The notes below the pieces were generated by a model, which was given only the letters and a program-made list of their open reading frames with translations, was not told the DNA's origin and searched no databases. Below are positions 1 to 4,819 of a stretch of 5,535 bases of DNA, piece by piece; within the stretch, counting starts at the first letter, position 1, and every line of letters starts with the position of its first letter. Source of the DNA: Spirochaetales bacterium (GTDB lineage: Bacteria; Spirochaetota; Spirochaetia; SZUA-6; DRHE01); the NCBI GenBank assembly GCA_016935715.1, contig JAFGQJ010000232.1, positions 1 to 5,535 on the forward strand, given 5' to 3'. A program made the position numbers and the translations under genes.

Positions 1-69
1 CGAAGGTGCACGCTTGGAAAGCGTGTGTACTCTAACCGGGTACCGAGGGTTCGAATCCCTCTCTCTCCG
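1..69 (+). tRNA. tRNA-Ser (anticodon GGA), 5' part outside the window
   Basis: This is the 3' portion of a class II tRNA that decodes serine UCC/UCU codons. The anticodon stem pairs 9-13 with 21-25 around the loop TTGGAAA (14-20), with anticodon GGA at 16-18. A long variable arm, diagnostic of Ser/Leu/Tyr tRNAs, lies at about 26-44 with GTAC (27-30) pairing with GTAC (40-43). The T arm pairs GAGGG (45-49) with CCCTC (57-61) around TTCGAAT. The 3' acceptor strand is TCTCTCC (62-68), followed by discriminator G69, as expected for serine. Bases 1-8 fit the end of a D arm. The acceptor 5' strand and most of the D arm precede the window. CCA is not encoded (70-72 are TAC), so CCA must be added after processing. 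The SRP RNA begins almost immediately downstream. Confidence 0.95.
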
Positions 70-71
70 TA

Positions 72-205
72 CCCCCTTAGCGTTGATAACCAGGCCGTAC
101 GCTATCAGCGGGTGCCCAACCCCGTCAGGACCGGAAGGTAGCAGCGGTAAGTACCTTGTTGATGAGATGTAACCTGTGCTTGGTTGGAGCTAAGGGGTTT
201 TTTTT
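72..205 (+). ncRNA. ffs: Signal recognition particle RNA, small bacterial (4.5S) type
   Basis: This is the RNA scaffold of the signal recognition particle. It binds Ffh and, with FtsY, targets membrane and secreted proteins to the membrane. The conserved domain IV hairpin is clear at 122-147: a GGAA tetraloop (133-136) on an ACC/GGT stem, flanked by the asymmetric internal loop with CAGG on one side and AGCAG on the other, the Ffh-binding site. The rest folds as one long rod: CCCCTTAG (73-80) pairs with CTAAGGGG (190-197), AACCAGGC (88-95) pairs with GCTTGGTT (178-185) with one G-U, ATCA (104-107) with TGAT (160-163), and GGT (111-113) with ACC (153-155). The roughly 125-nt body fits the small SRP RNA class, and no Alu domain is seen. 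Mature ends are inferred from the closing helix. Its place between tRNA-Ser and dnaX is a gene order seen in several bacteria. Confidence 0.93.
190..205 (+). terminator. Probable intrinsic terminator built from the SRP RNA closing helix
   Basis: The GC-rich 3' strand of the SRP RNA closing helix (CTAAGGGG, 190-197) runs directly into eight T residues (198-205). The partner strand is the 5' end of the same RNA (73-80), so the whole rod-shaped RNA would serve as the terminator hairpin. The helix plus U-run is seen directly. That it terminates is inferred, and read-through into dnaX is possible. Confidence 0.6.
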
Positions 206-255
206 CATCGGCGGCCTGGTACTGAAATAGAGACTCCCAGGGGTAGAGCATTCCA

Positions 256-1809
256 ATGTCATACGAGGTAACAGCCACACGCAAACGTCCCCAAACATTC
301 GATGAGATGGTGGGCCAGGATTTCATCGTGTCCACGCTGAAGAACTCGATACAACAGGGACGGATTGCCCATGCCTACCTGTTTTCCGGACCCAGAGGGG
401 TCGGAAAGACCTCGGCGGCCCGGATCCTCGCCAAAGCCCTGAACTGCGAGCAGGGACCCACCGAACAGCCCTGCGGAAGGTGTACCTCATGCCTCGAGAT
501 CGCCCAGGGAAACAGTCTTGACGTCATCGAGATCGACGGGGCGTCGAACACGAGCGTCAACGATGTCCGGGAGATCAAAGACGAAGTGCTCTTTGCTCCC
601 AATTCGAGCCGGTACAAGGTTTATATCATCGATGAGGTCCACATGCTGTCCAACAGCGCTTTCAACGCACTTCTGAAAACCATTGAGGAACCTCCTTCCT
701 ACATTGTTTTCATCTTCGCTACCACGGAGGTCCACAAAGTTCCCGCGACGATCCGGTCCCGTTGTCAGCAGTTCAATTTCCGCCTGATCGCTTCCTCGCA
801 GATCAAGGAAATGCTCGAACGGGTTGTGGAGGAACTGTCGATTCAGGCTGAAGAAGCGGCGCTGTTTTGGATCGCCAAGGAAGCGACGGGCAGTCTCCGG
901 GATGCCTACACGCTGCTGGACCAGGTTGTTTCTTTCTCCAGAGATGGAATCACCCTGGAAAAAATTCGCGCAAAGCTGGGGTTGATTGGGCTCGATCAAA
1001 TCAACCGTCTGATGCATATTATATCACAAAGAGATAAAAAAGCCGTGCTGGAAATCTGTTCGGAAATTCTGGACCGGGGGGTAAGCGTCGAGCAATTTGT
1101 CGCGGATCTGACCGATTACTTTCGCAACCTGCTGTTCCTGAAATGCGGAATACGGAAAAGCTCCCTTCTCTCCGGTTCCCCGGATGACTACCCTGTGGAG
1201 CTCCAGCAAGCCTTCGGCGCAGAGCAGTTGGAGAAGGCAATCGAGCTGTTGCTGGAGCTGCACAGGAATTTGCGTTTCTCTCTGCAGCAGAGGTTCGACC
1301 TGGAGCTGGTGATGTGCCAGCTGGCAAGCCTCCATGATCTCATTCCTCCGTCGGTGCTGTTGAGCACGATCCGGGGGTTGAAGGCCGAGCTTTTCAATCT
1401 GCCGACTGCGAACACGGTGCTCCAGGCCGCTGAAACGCCCGGAAAGACAGCGGTGTCCGGTGAGGAGCTGCAGGCGCAGCATGCCGGGGATCTGGCGGGT
1501 CTTATCGAAGCGGTGCGGCGGGAGAAGCTCGCCCTCTCCACCCTGCTGGAAAAATGCGAGTCGTGGCAGATAGTCGACGGAGAGCTTCGACTGGACTTCG
1601 CCTCCCGGGACCGCTTCTCGGCCGAGCAGGTGATCAAAGAGCGGGAGACGGTGATCCGACACGCGAGCGCCGTATTCGCAGACCAGGAAGTGCGCAGGTT
1701 GCGGGTGAAAGTGCTCGAAGGCGGGCAGAGTACCTCCTCCTCCTTCAATGAGCAGGCAGAGATCGTGAAGAAGGTATTTCGCGGCGAGATCGTCGACAAT
1801 GGAGATTGA
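256..1809 (+). CDS. dnaX: DNA polymerase III clamp-loader subunit gamma/tau
   Basis: This 517-residue AAA+ ATPase is the motor of the clamp loader that places the beta sliding clamp on primed DNA. Visible motifs, in order: the N-terminal RPQTFDEMVGQ signature; Walker A GPRGVGKT (45-52); a four-cysteine zinc module (C64, C73, C76, C79); Walker B with DEVH (126-129); sensor 1 ATTE (155-158); the SRC arginine-finger motif (168-170); and sensor 2 GSLRD (212-216). The collar region covers about 225-360. A divergent C-terminal domain ends in a KKVFRGEIV segment, like the tail motif of many non-enteric DnaX proteins. The ATG is placed by the conserved N-terminus. The Shine-Dalgarno sequence is weak (AGGGGT, 239-244, 11 nt away). 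The length is between E. coli gamma (431) and tau (643), and no correctly phased frameshift signal was found, so one product is expected. It leads a dnaX-ybaB-recR operon. Confidence 0.97.
   Translation: MSYEVTATRKRPQTFDEMVGQDFIVSTLKNSIQQGRIAHAYLFSGPRGVGKTSAARILAKALNCEQGPTEQPCGRCTSCLEIAQGNSLDVIEIDGASNTSVNDVREIKDEVLFAPNSSRYKVYIIDEVHMLSNSAFNALLKTIEEPPSYIVFIFATTEVHKVPATIRSRCQQFNFRLIASSQIKEMLERVVEELSIQAEEAALFWIAKEATGSLRDAYTLLDQVVSFSRDGITLEKIRAKLGLIGLDQINRLMHIISQRDKKAVLEICSEILDRGVSVEQFVADLTDYFRNLLFLKCGIRKSSLLSGSPDDYPVELQQAFGAEQLEKAIELLLELHRNLRFSLQQRFDLELVMCQLASLHDLIPPSVLLSTIRGLKAELFNLPTANTVLQAAETPGKTAVSGEELQAQHAGDLAGLIEAVRREKLALSTLLEKCESWQIVDGELRLDFASRDRFSAEQVIKERETVIRHASAVFADQEVRRLRVKVLEGGQSTSSSFNEQAEIVKKVFRGEIVDNGD
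1801..1804 (+). promoter_or_regulatory. Ribosome binding site that fixes the ybaB start
   Basis: GGAG lies inside the last codons of dnaX, 7 nt before the ATG at 1812. An in-frame TTG at 1806 is only 1 nt from this site, which is too close, so ATG 1812 is the better start. Confidence 0.7.
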
Positions 1810-1811
1810 AG

Positions 1812-2138
1812 ATGGCTGTGGGCAATCCTTTTGATTTTCTGAAGAGCTTCGGCAACATACAGGAGCGGATGGGTGAAATCCAAAACCGACTCGAGGGAAT
1901 AACAGTGGTGGGAAGCGCCGGCGGGGACATGGTCCAAATCGAGATGAACGGGCACATGCAGGTAGTGGGTGTGCGAATCTCGCAGGAGGCGGTAGACCCG
2001 AAGGACATTCAGATGTTGCAGGATCTGCTCCAGGCCGCATTTTCCGACGCCCTGTACAAGATCAAGGAAAAAATCCGTGAAGAGGTATCCTCCCTCACCG
2101 GCGGGCTCAATCTGCCGCCCGGAATGCTGGGGCTGTAG
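1812..2138 (+). CDS. ybaB: YbaB/EbfC family nucleoid-associated DNA-binding protein
   Basis: This 108-residue protein belongs to the YbaB/EbfC family, small homodimeric DNA-binding proteins. In the Lyme spirochaete the homologue EbfC binds DNA and influences nucleoid structure and gene expression. The family pattern is clear: an N-terminal NPFDFLKSF helix followed by a helix rich in Gln, Glu and Arg (about 14-30), the beta segment TVVGSAGGDMVQIEMNGH, then VGVRIS, a VDPKDIQMLQDLL helix and an ALYKIKEKI helix. The tail (GGLNLPPGMLGL) is rich in Gly, Leu and Pro, as is usual. The ATG at 1812 is chosen over the TTG at 1806 because of the GGAG site at 1801-1804. It begins 2 nt after the dnaX stop and ends 5 nt before recR, so the three are almost certainly cotranscribed. 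The dnaX-ybaB-recR order is widely conserved. Confidence 0.95.
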   Translation: MAVGNPFDFLKSFGNIQERMGEIQNRLEGITVVGSAGGDMVQIEMNGHMQVVGVRISQEAVDPKDIQMLQDLLQAAFSDALYKIKEKIREEVSSLTGGLNLPPGMLGL

Positions 2139-2143
2139 ATACG

Positions 2144-2734
2144 GTGACCGCCTTAGAACGATTGATCGAGAATCTGGCAAAACTGCCGGGCTTGGGGAAG
2201 AAGAGCGCCTCCCGGATAGCCTATTTCCTGCTTCGAGCCGACAACTCCTATGTTCAATCCCTGTCCAGGGACCTGCAGGATCTCAAGGACAGGATGAAGC
2301 CCTGCCCGGTGTGCGGGAACTACACGGAGCAGATCCCCTGCCGGATCTGCACGGACGGCCATCGGGATAAACGAATCCTGTGCGTGGTGGAGGAGCCGAA
2401 GGACCTTCTTTCCGTGGAGATGACCCACCAGTACAACGGCTTGTATCATGTGCTGATGGGAGCCATATCCCCGATCGACGGTATCGGTCCCGAAAATCTG
2501 CGCATCGACAGCCTGCTGAAACGGGTTCGGGAAGGGGGTTTTCGGGAAGTGATCCTGGCCACCAATCCCACGGTCGAGGGGGATACGACGGCGGTGTACA
2601 TCGCCGGGCTCCTCAAAGAGATCGGAGTGCCGGTAACCCGCCTTGCCCTCGGTTTGCCCGTTGGGGGGGATCTGGAGTATGCGGACAGGATGACCCTGGC
2701 CCGGGCTTTGGAAGGCCGGCGCAGGATCGAGTAG
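2144..2734 (+). CDS. recR: Recombination mediator protein RecR
   Basis: This 196-residue protein acts with RecO (and RecF) to load RecA on SSB-coated single-stranded DNA during gap repair. The length is normal for RecR (about 198). Domains in order: an N-terminal helix-hairpin-helix (LPGLGKKSASRIAYFLL, 14-30); a zinc finger with C54, C57, C66 and C69; a Toprim domain from about residue 78, with E83/E84 near its start and TVEGD (143-147) carrying the acidic residues; and a C-terminal LPVGGDLEYAD segment (171-181), the Walker-B-like motif typical of RecR. The start is GTG; translation from it gives the conserved N-terminus. A GGGG run within the ybaB end (2129-2132, 11 nt upstream) is the only Shine-Dalgarno candidate, so translational coupling to ybaB is likely. 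It is the last gene of the operon and converges on the glycosidase gene 30 bp away. Confidence 0.97.
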   Translation: MTALERLIENLAKLPGLGKKSASRIAYFLLRADNSYVQSLSRDLQDLKDRMKPCPVCGNYTEQIPCRICTDGHRDKRILCVVEEPKDLLSVEMTHQYNGLYHVLMGAISPIDGIGPENLRIDSLLKRVREGGFREVILATNPTVEGDTTAVYIAGLLKEIGVPVTRLALGLPVGGDLEYADRMTLARALEGRRRIE

Positions 2735-2764
2735 CCGGTTGCGAAGGCCGGACGCCCCGTGTGA

Positions 2765-4186
2765 CTATATCTTGTCGATCAGTATCGAGCACTTCCCGGA
2801 AGGAATGGGAAGAGTTTTCTTTTTGGAATCGATCACATTCACCGTGAGGTAGTACAGCTTTTCCGATTCCAAACGGATCTCCCAGCCGCGGCCGCTCTTG
2901 TTGCTCAGTATCGAAATCATGTTCCGTTTCAGCGCCAGATCCTCGATCCCCATGATTTCCAGACTCGGGATGATCCAGTCCACGGTCTTGCGGGGGAGGG
3001 AAATGTAGAGGCCGATGACGTTTTCGATCATCAGGGCAATCGTAGACAGAGCGGCGTAGGGAAGAAACAGCGATCGGGGGAACTGGGGATTTCCCGGCCA
3101 GGAGGCCGCACCCTCCCGAGCCGGAGCGTAGGCCTCCCACAGAGTCCCCTTCATCCCCTCTTCGGTGTGCAATCCCTCCAATAAGAAGTACAGATGTTTG
3201 ATCGAGCATTCCCGGGCGAGCTCGAATTTACCGTATTTTTCGAGTCCCTTGATGATCATATAGGTCAGGAAAGGGAAAACCGAGCCGCGATATCCGTAAC
3301 CCCGCTGGTCGAATTCCTTTTCATCGGCAGCCAGGGAGGGAAAAGGATTCTCCAATCCGAAGGTGTCGGGATTGGTGAGATGGGAGATCAATCCTTCCCC
3401 CCGCACCTCGTTGGGTATTTCAGCCAGCAGAGGCCAGAATGAAGCCGCGGTTTTTATCCTTACCTGGTTCTCATCCTTGTCCAGATCGTAGTAAAAACGA
3501 TCCTTGTCGTTCCACATCAACGAGCTGATGCGCGTTTTCAAAGAGAAGTAGGCCTTCTTGTATCGGTAGCTGATCTCCTTGTCGTTGAGAATATCCCCCA
3601 GGGCGGACATGTACAGTGCGTTGATCGCGACCTGTGTGTTGAAATCCACCGGATACTTCATCTGATGCCGCGGGCTGTTGCTCATGATGGTTGCTGAAAG
3701 AGGAACCGCATACAGGCCGTTGTCCTGCTTGCACACCCCCTCCAGCCAGGTGAAGTACCGTTCCAGCACGGGCATGATTTCTCGAACTCTTTTCTTGAGC
3801 CCGATCTTGTGGTAGATGTTGTACTCCGCCCAGGCGAACAGAGGCGGCTGGATCCCTTCAGGATTCTTACGGCTGAACACGGGTTTGCCGTCTTTTATCG
3901 AGTATTCTCCCCGAATCGCCCCGTCATTCTCCTGCTTGTAATAGAAGTTGTCGAGGAGTGACAGCACCGGGAACAATCGATTGCTGTAGACCAAAAAAAA
4001 AGTCGCCAGGATGGATTCGAACTGATTGACTGTTTCGCTGTCCGGATAGCTGAAGTACTTGGGTTGGAGGCCGTTTTCCGCGGTTCCCCGCTTCCAGAAT
4101 CCCTTGAGACGGCTGAAGGTATAGTCGTACATGTCCGTGAGATCGTGATCGTAAAAATGTAGTTTCGGGAACTCCTTCTTTCCCAC
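2765..4186 (-). CDS. MGH1-like (GH63/GH37 clan) (alpha/alpha)6-barrel glycoside hydrolase, altered active site
   Basis: This 473-residue protein resembles clan GH-G enzymes (trehalase GH37, GH63, mannosyl-/glucosylglycerate hydrolases), inverting glycosidases with an (alpha/alpha)6 barrel. Family-like segments in order: LLDNFYYKQENDGAI (77-91), IQPPLFAWAEYNIY (112-125), NGLYAVPLSATIMSNSPR (156-173), YPVDFNTQVAINALYMSAL (178-196), a PLLAEI turn (252-257), GYRGSVFPFLTYMIIKGLEKYG (298-319) and LWEAYAP (349-355), whose E351 matches the usual general base. A predicted beta-rich tail (about 395-473) follows the barrel. No signal peptide is seen, so it should be cytoplasmic and act on a small glycoside. 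The substrate cannot be told. Positions usually holding WD and the general acid Asp read FE (56-57) and S169 here, so activity is uncertain. The start is GTG 4186, set by AAAGGGG 5 nt upstream. It is transcribed alone. Confidence 0.82.
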   Translation of the reverse strand: MGKKEFPKLHFYDHDLTDMYDYTFSRLKGFWKRGTAENGLQPKYFSYPDSETVNQFESILATFFLVYSNRLFPVLSLLDNFYYKQENDGAIRGEYSIKDGKPVFSRKNPEGIQPPLFAWAEYNIYHKIGLKKRVREIMPVLERYFTWLEGVCKQDNGLYAVPLSATIMSNSPRHQMKYPVDFNTQVAINALYMSALGDILNDKEISYRYKKAYFSLKTRISSLMWNDKDRFYYDLDKDENQVRIKTAASFWPLLAEIPNEVRGEGLISHLTNPDTFGLENPFPSLAADEKEFDQRGYGYRGSVFPFLTYMIIKGLEKYGKFELARECSIKHLYFLLEGLHTEEGMKGTLWEAYAPAREGAASWPGNPQFPRSLFLPYAALSTIALMIENVIGLYISLPRKTVDWIIPSLEIMGIEDLALKRNMISILSNKSGRGWEIRLESEKLYYLTVNVIDSKKKTLPIPSGKCSILIDKI

Positions 4187-4191
4187 TTCAA

Positions 4192-4198
4192 CCCCTTT
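4192..4198 (-). promoter_or_regulatory. Ribosome binding site of the glycosidase gene
   Basis: On the minus strand AAAGGGG sits 5 nt before the GTG at 4186. It is the strongest Shine-Dalgarno sequence in the intergenic region and supports this non-ATG start. No other in-frame start codon lies near it. Confidence 0.75.
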
Positions 4199-4222
4199 GG
4201 ATCAACGCATCCATTTTTCCCT

Positions 4223-4250
4223 ATTGTATCATTCCCTAGAAGTACGTCAA
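4223..4250 (-). promoter_or_regulatory. Proximal sigma70-type promoter (P2) of the glycosidase gene
   Basis: Read on the minus strand, the -35 box is TTGACG (4250-4245, 5/6 to consensus) and the -10 box is TACAAT (4228-4223, 5/6), separated by 16 bp. A TG one base before the -10 box makes it an extended -10 promoter. An A-rich stretch just upstream (4251-4260) could act as an UP element. Transcription should start near 4216, giving a leader of about 30 nt that includes the ribosome binding site. Confidence 0.65.
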
Positions 4251-4275
4251 ACTTTTTTATAGGAGGGTTCTGATC

Positions 4276-4320
4276 GTTTCCAGAGCCGCAGCTCCGAGTA
4301 CTTCGGCTGTGGCTGGAAAC
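4276..4320. repeat. Long imperfect inverted repeat (hairpin) between divergent genes
   Basis: GTTTCCAG (4276-4283) pairs perfectly with CTGGAAAC (4313-4320). After a 2-nt bulge (4284-4285), CCGCAGC (4286-4292) pairs with GCTGTGG (4306-4312) with one G-U. The apex CGAGTACTTCG (4295-4305) can add a further three pairs, sharing no base with the lower stem. That gives a 15-bp stem plus apex. Neither strand has a T-run after it, so it is not an ordinary intrinsic terminator. It lies 25 bp upstream of the P2 -35 box and downstream of the distal promoter P1, so it would be in the leader of a P1 transcript. It could be an operator, an RNA leader structure or a dispersed repeat; the sequence does not decide between these. 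Confidence 0.65.
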
Positions 4321-4381
4321 AAGTCAAACGTTTTCAATATGCTTCGGGATGGCGGCGTATTTATCTAAAGTCTTCTTTAAC

Positions 4382-4410
4382 AATATATTATTGGATTTCA
4401 GGGCGGTCAA
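4382..4410 (-). promoter_or_regulatory. Distal sigma70-type promoter (P1) facing the glycosidase gene
   Basis: On the minus strand TTGACC (4410-4405, 5/6) and TATATT (4387-4382, 5/6) are separated by exactly 17 bp. Transcription would start near 4375 and run through a small TAAAG/CTTTA hairpin (4366-4379) and then the long inverted repeat at 4276-4320. This gives a structured leader of about 190 nt before the glycosidase start, or a short separate RNA. The boxes are seen directly; that they work is inferred. Confidence 0.5.
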
Positions 4411-4474
4411 GTTTATTCCCAGCCCTCTGCATTGAAGACAGGTTCGCGGCTCGAGGGGCACTGCGGTCATGGCC

Positions 4475-4503
4475 TTGACACGGTGAGCGGGCCTGTGTTC
4501 AAT
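4475..4503 (+). promoter_or_regulatory. Probable promoter of gatCA
   Basis: A perfect -35 box TTGACA (4475-4480) is followed after 17 bp by TTCAAT (4498-4503), which matches the -10 consensus at 4 of 6 positions including the final AAT. Transcription would start near 4510, leaving only about 10 nt before the gatC ATG at 4521. No other good plus-strand promoter is seen between 4187 and 4520, a 334-bp stretch that otherwise holds only the elements listed here and no recognisable gene. Confidence 0.55.
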
Positions 4504-4515
4504 GGGTTGCGAGTT

Positions 4516-4519
4516 GGAG
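4516..4519 (+). promoter_or_regulatory. Unusually close ribosome binding site of gatC
   Basis: The only strong Shine-Dalgarno match before gatC, GGAG, ends 1 nt before the ATG at 4521, much closer than the usual 5-9 nt. GAG at 4511-4513 has normal spacing (7 nt) but is weak. No in-frame start codon lies between the upstream stop (4476-4478) and 4521, so the start cannot be moved upstream. Confidence 0.4.
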
Positions 4520-4520
4520 C

Positions 4521-4796
4521 ATGGAACGGGAAGAACTGGATACAACAGCTCAACTGGCTCGGCTGGAGCTCTCCGAAGAGGAAATAAAGCGCTTCGAGCA
4601 GGCGGTTGTTCAAATGCTGGAGTATTTTTCCAAGATGAGAGAGCTCGATGTGGAAGGACTGCCTCCGACCGCCCAGATGGTACAGACCAACCGAACCCGA
4701 AAAGATGCTGCAGTCGAGAACCAGGATACCGGGGCGCTCCTCGGCAATGCTCCCGAGCTGGAAGATCGTTTCATCCTCATCCCCAACGTTCTGTAA
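4521..4796 (+). CDS. gatC: Asp/Glu-tRNA amidotransferase subunit C
   Basis: This 91-residue protein is the small subunit of the GatCAB complex, which converts mischarged Glu-tRNA(Gln) (and Asp-tRNA(Asn) in some bacteria) to Gln-tRNA(Gln)/Asn-tRNA(Asn). GatC wraps around GatA and stabilises its contact with GatB. The sequence follows the family closely: an N-terminal helix AQLARLELSEEEIKRFE (10-26), the MLEYFSKMRELDVEGLPPT stretch (32-50), and the C-terminal PELEDRFILIPNVL (78-91), which matches the usual ending in which the chain runs to a final V-L. Length is typical (about 95). The ATG is the only possible in-frame start, although its ribosome binding site is badly spaced. gatA follows 23 nt downstream and is probably cotranscribed. 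Confidence 0.94.
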   Translation: MEREELDTTAQLARLELSEEEIKRFEQAVVQMLEYFSKMRELDVEGLPPTAQMVQTNRTRKDAAVENQDTGALLGNAPELEDRFILIPNVL

Positions 4797-4803
4797 TTTT
4801 TTC

Positions 4804-4810
4804 AGAAAGG
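4804..4810 (+). promoter_or_regulatory. Ribosome binding site supporting the TTG start of gatA
   Basis: AGAAAGG in the short gatC-gatA gap lies 9 nt before the TTG at 4820. An in-frame TAG at 4814-4816 rules out any start further upstream, so this site and the TTG fit together. Confidence 0.6.
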
Positions 4811-4819
4811 CCGTAGAAT

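Noticed and set aside
1036..1042. AAAAAAG heptamer in dnaX, like the E. coli tau/gamma frameshift site
   Set aside because: The heptamer starts at codon position 1 (AAA AAA G), not in the A AAA AAG phase needed for a -1 slip. The +1 frame stops at 1082-1084, cutting the protein within the collar domain, and the -1 frame has no early stop. No Shine-Dalgarno-like enhancer or stem-loop was evident.
1554..1751. 65-codon plus-strand ORF inside dnaX and other long out-of-frame or antisense ORFs over dnaX, recR and gatA
   Set aside because: These are shadow frames in GC-rich coding DNA, rich in Arg, Gly, Pro and Ser. They lack family motifs, and conserved proteins occupy the other frame.
2735..2751. 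CCGG...CCGG inverted repeat between convergent recR and glycosidase genes as a shared terminator
   Set aside because: Only 4 bp pair, the loop is 9 nt, and neither strand has a following T-run. GAAGGCCGG also occurs as a direct repeat at 2711-2719, so this is most likely GC-rich coincidence.
4349..4435. 28-codon plus-strand ORF from ATG 4349
   Set aside because: It has no Shine-Dalgarno sequence and no plus-strand promoter, and lies in an AT-rich stretch better explained as promoter P1 on the other strand.
4324..4545. 73-codon minus-strand ORF covering the gatC promoter and start
   Set aside because: It begins at a TTG without a ribosome binding site, overlaps gatC on the opposite strand, and resembles no family I know.
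4797..4802. Six-T run right after the gatC stop as a terminator
   Set aside because: No stable GC-rich hairpin precedes it, and gatA with its own ribosome site follows within 23 nt, so it is unlikely to end transcription.
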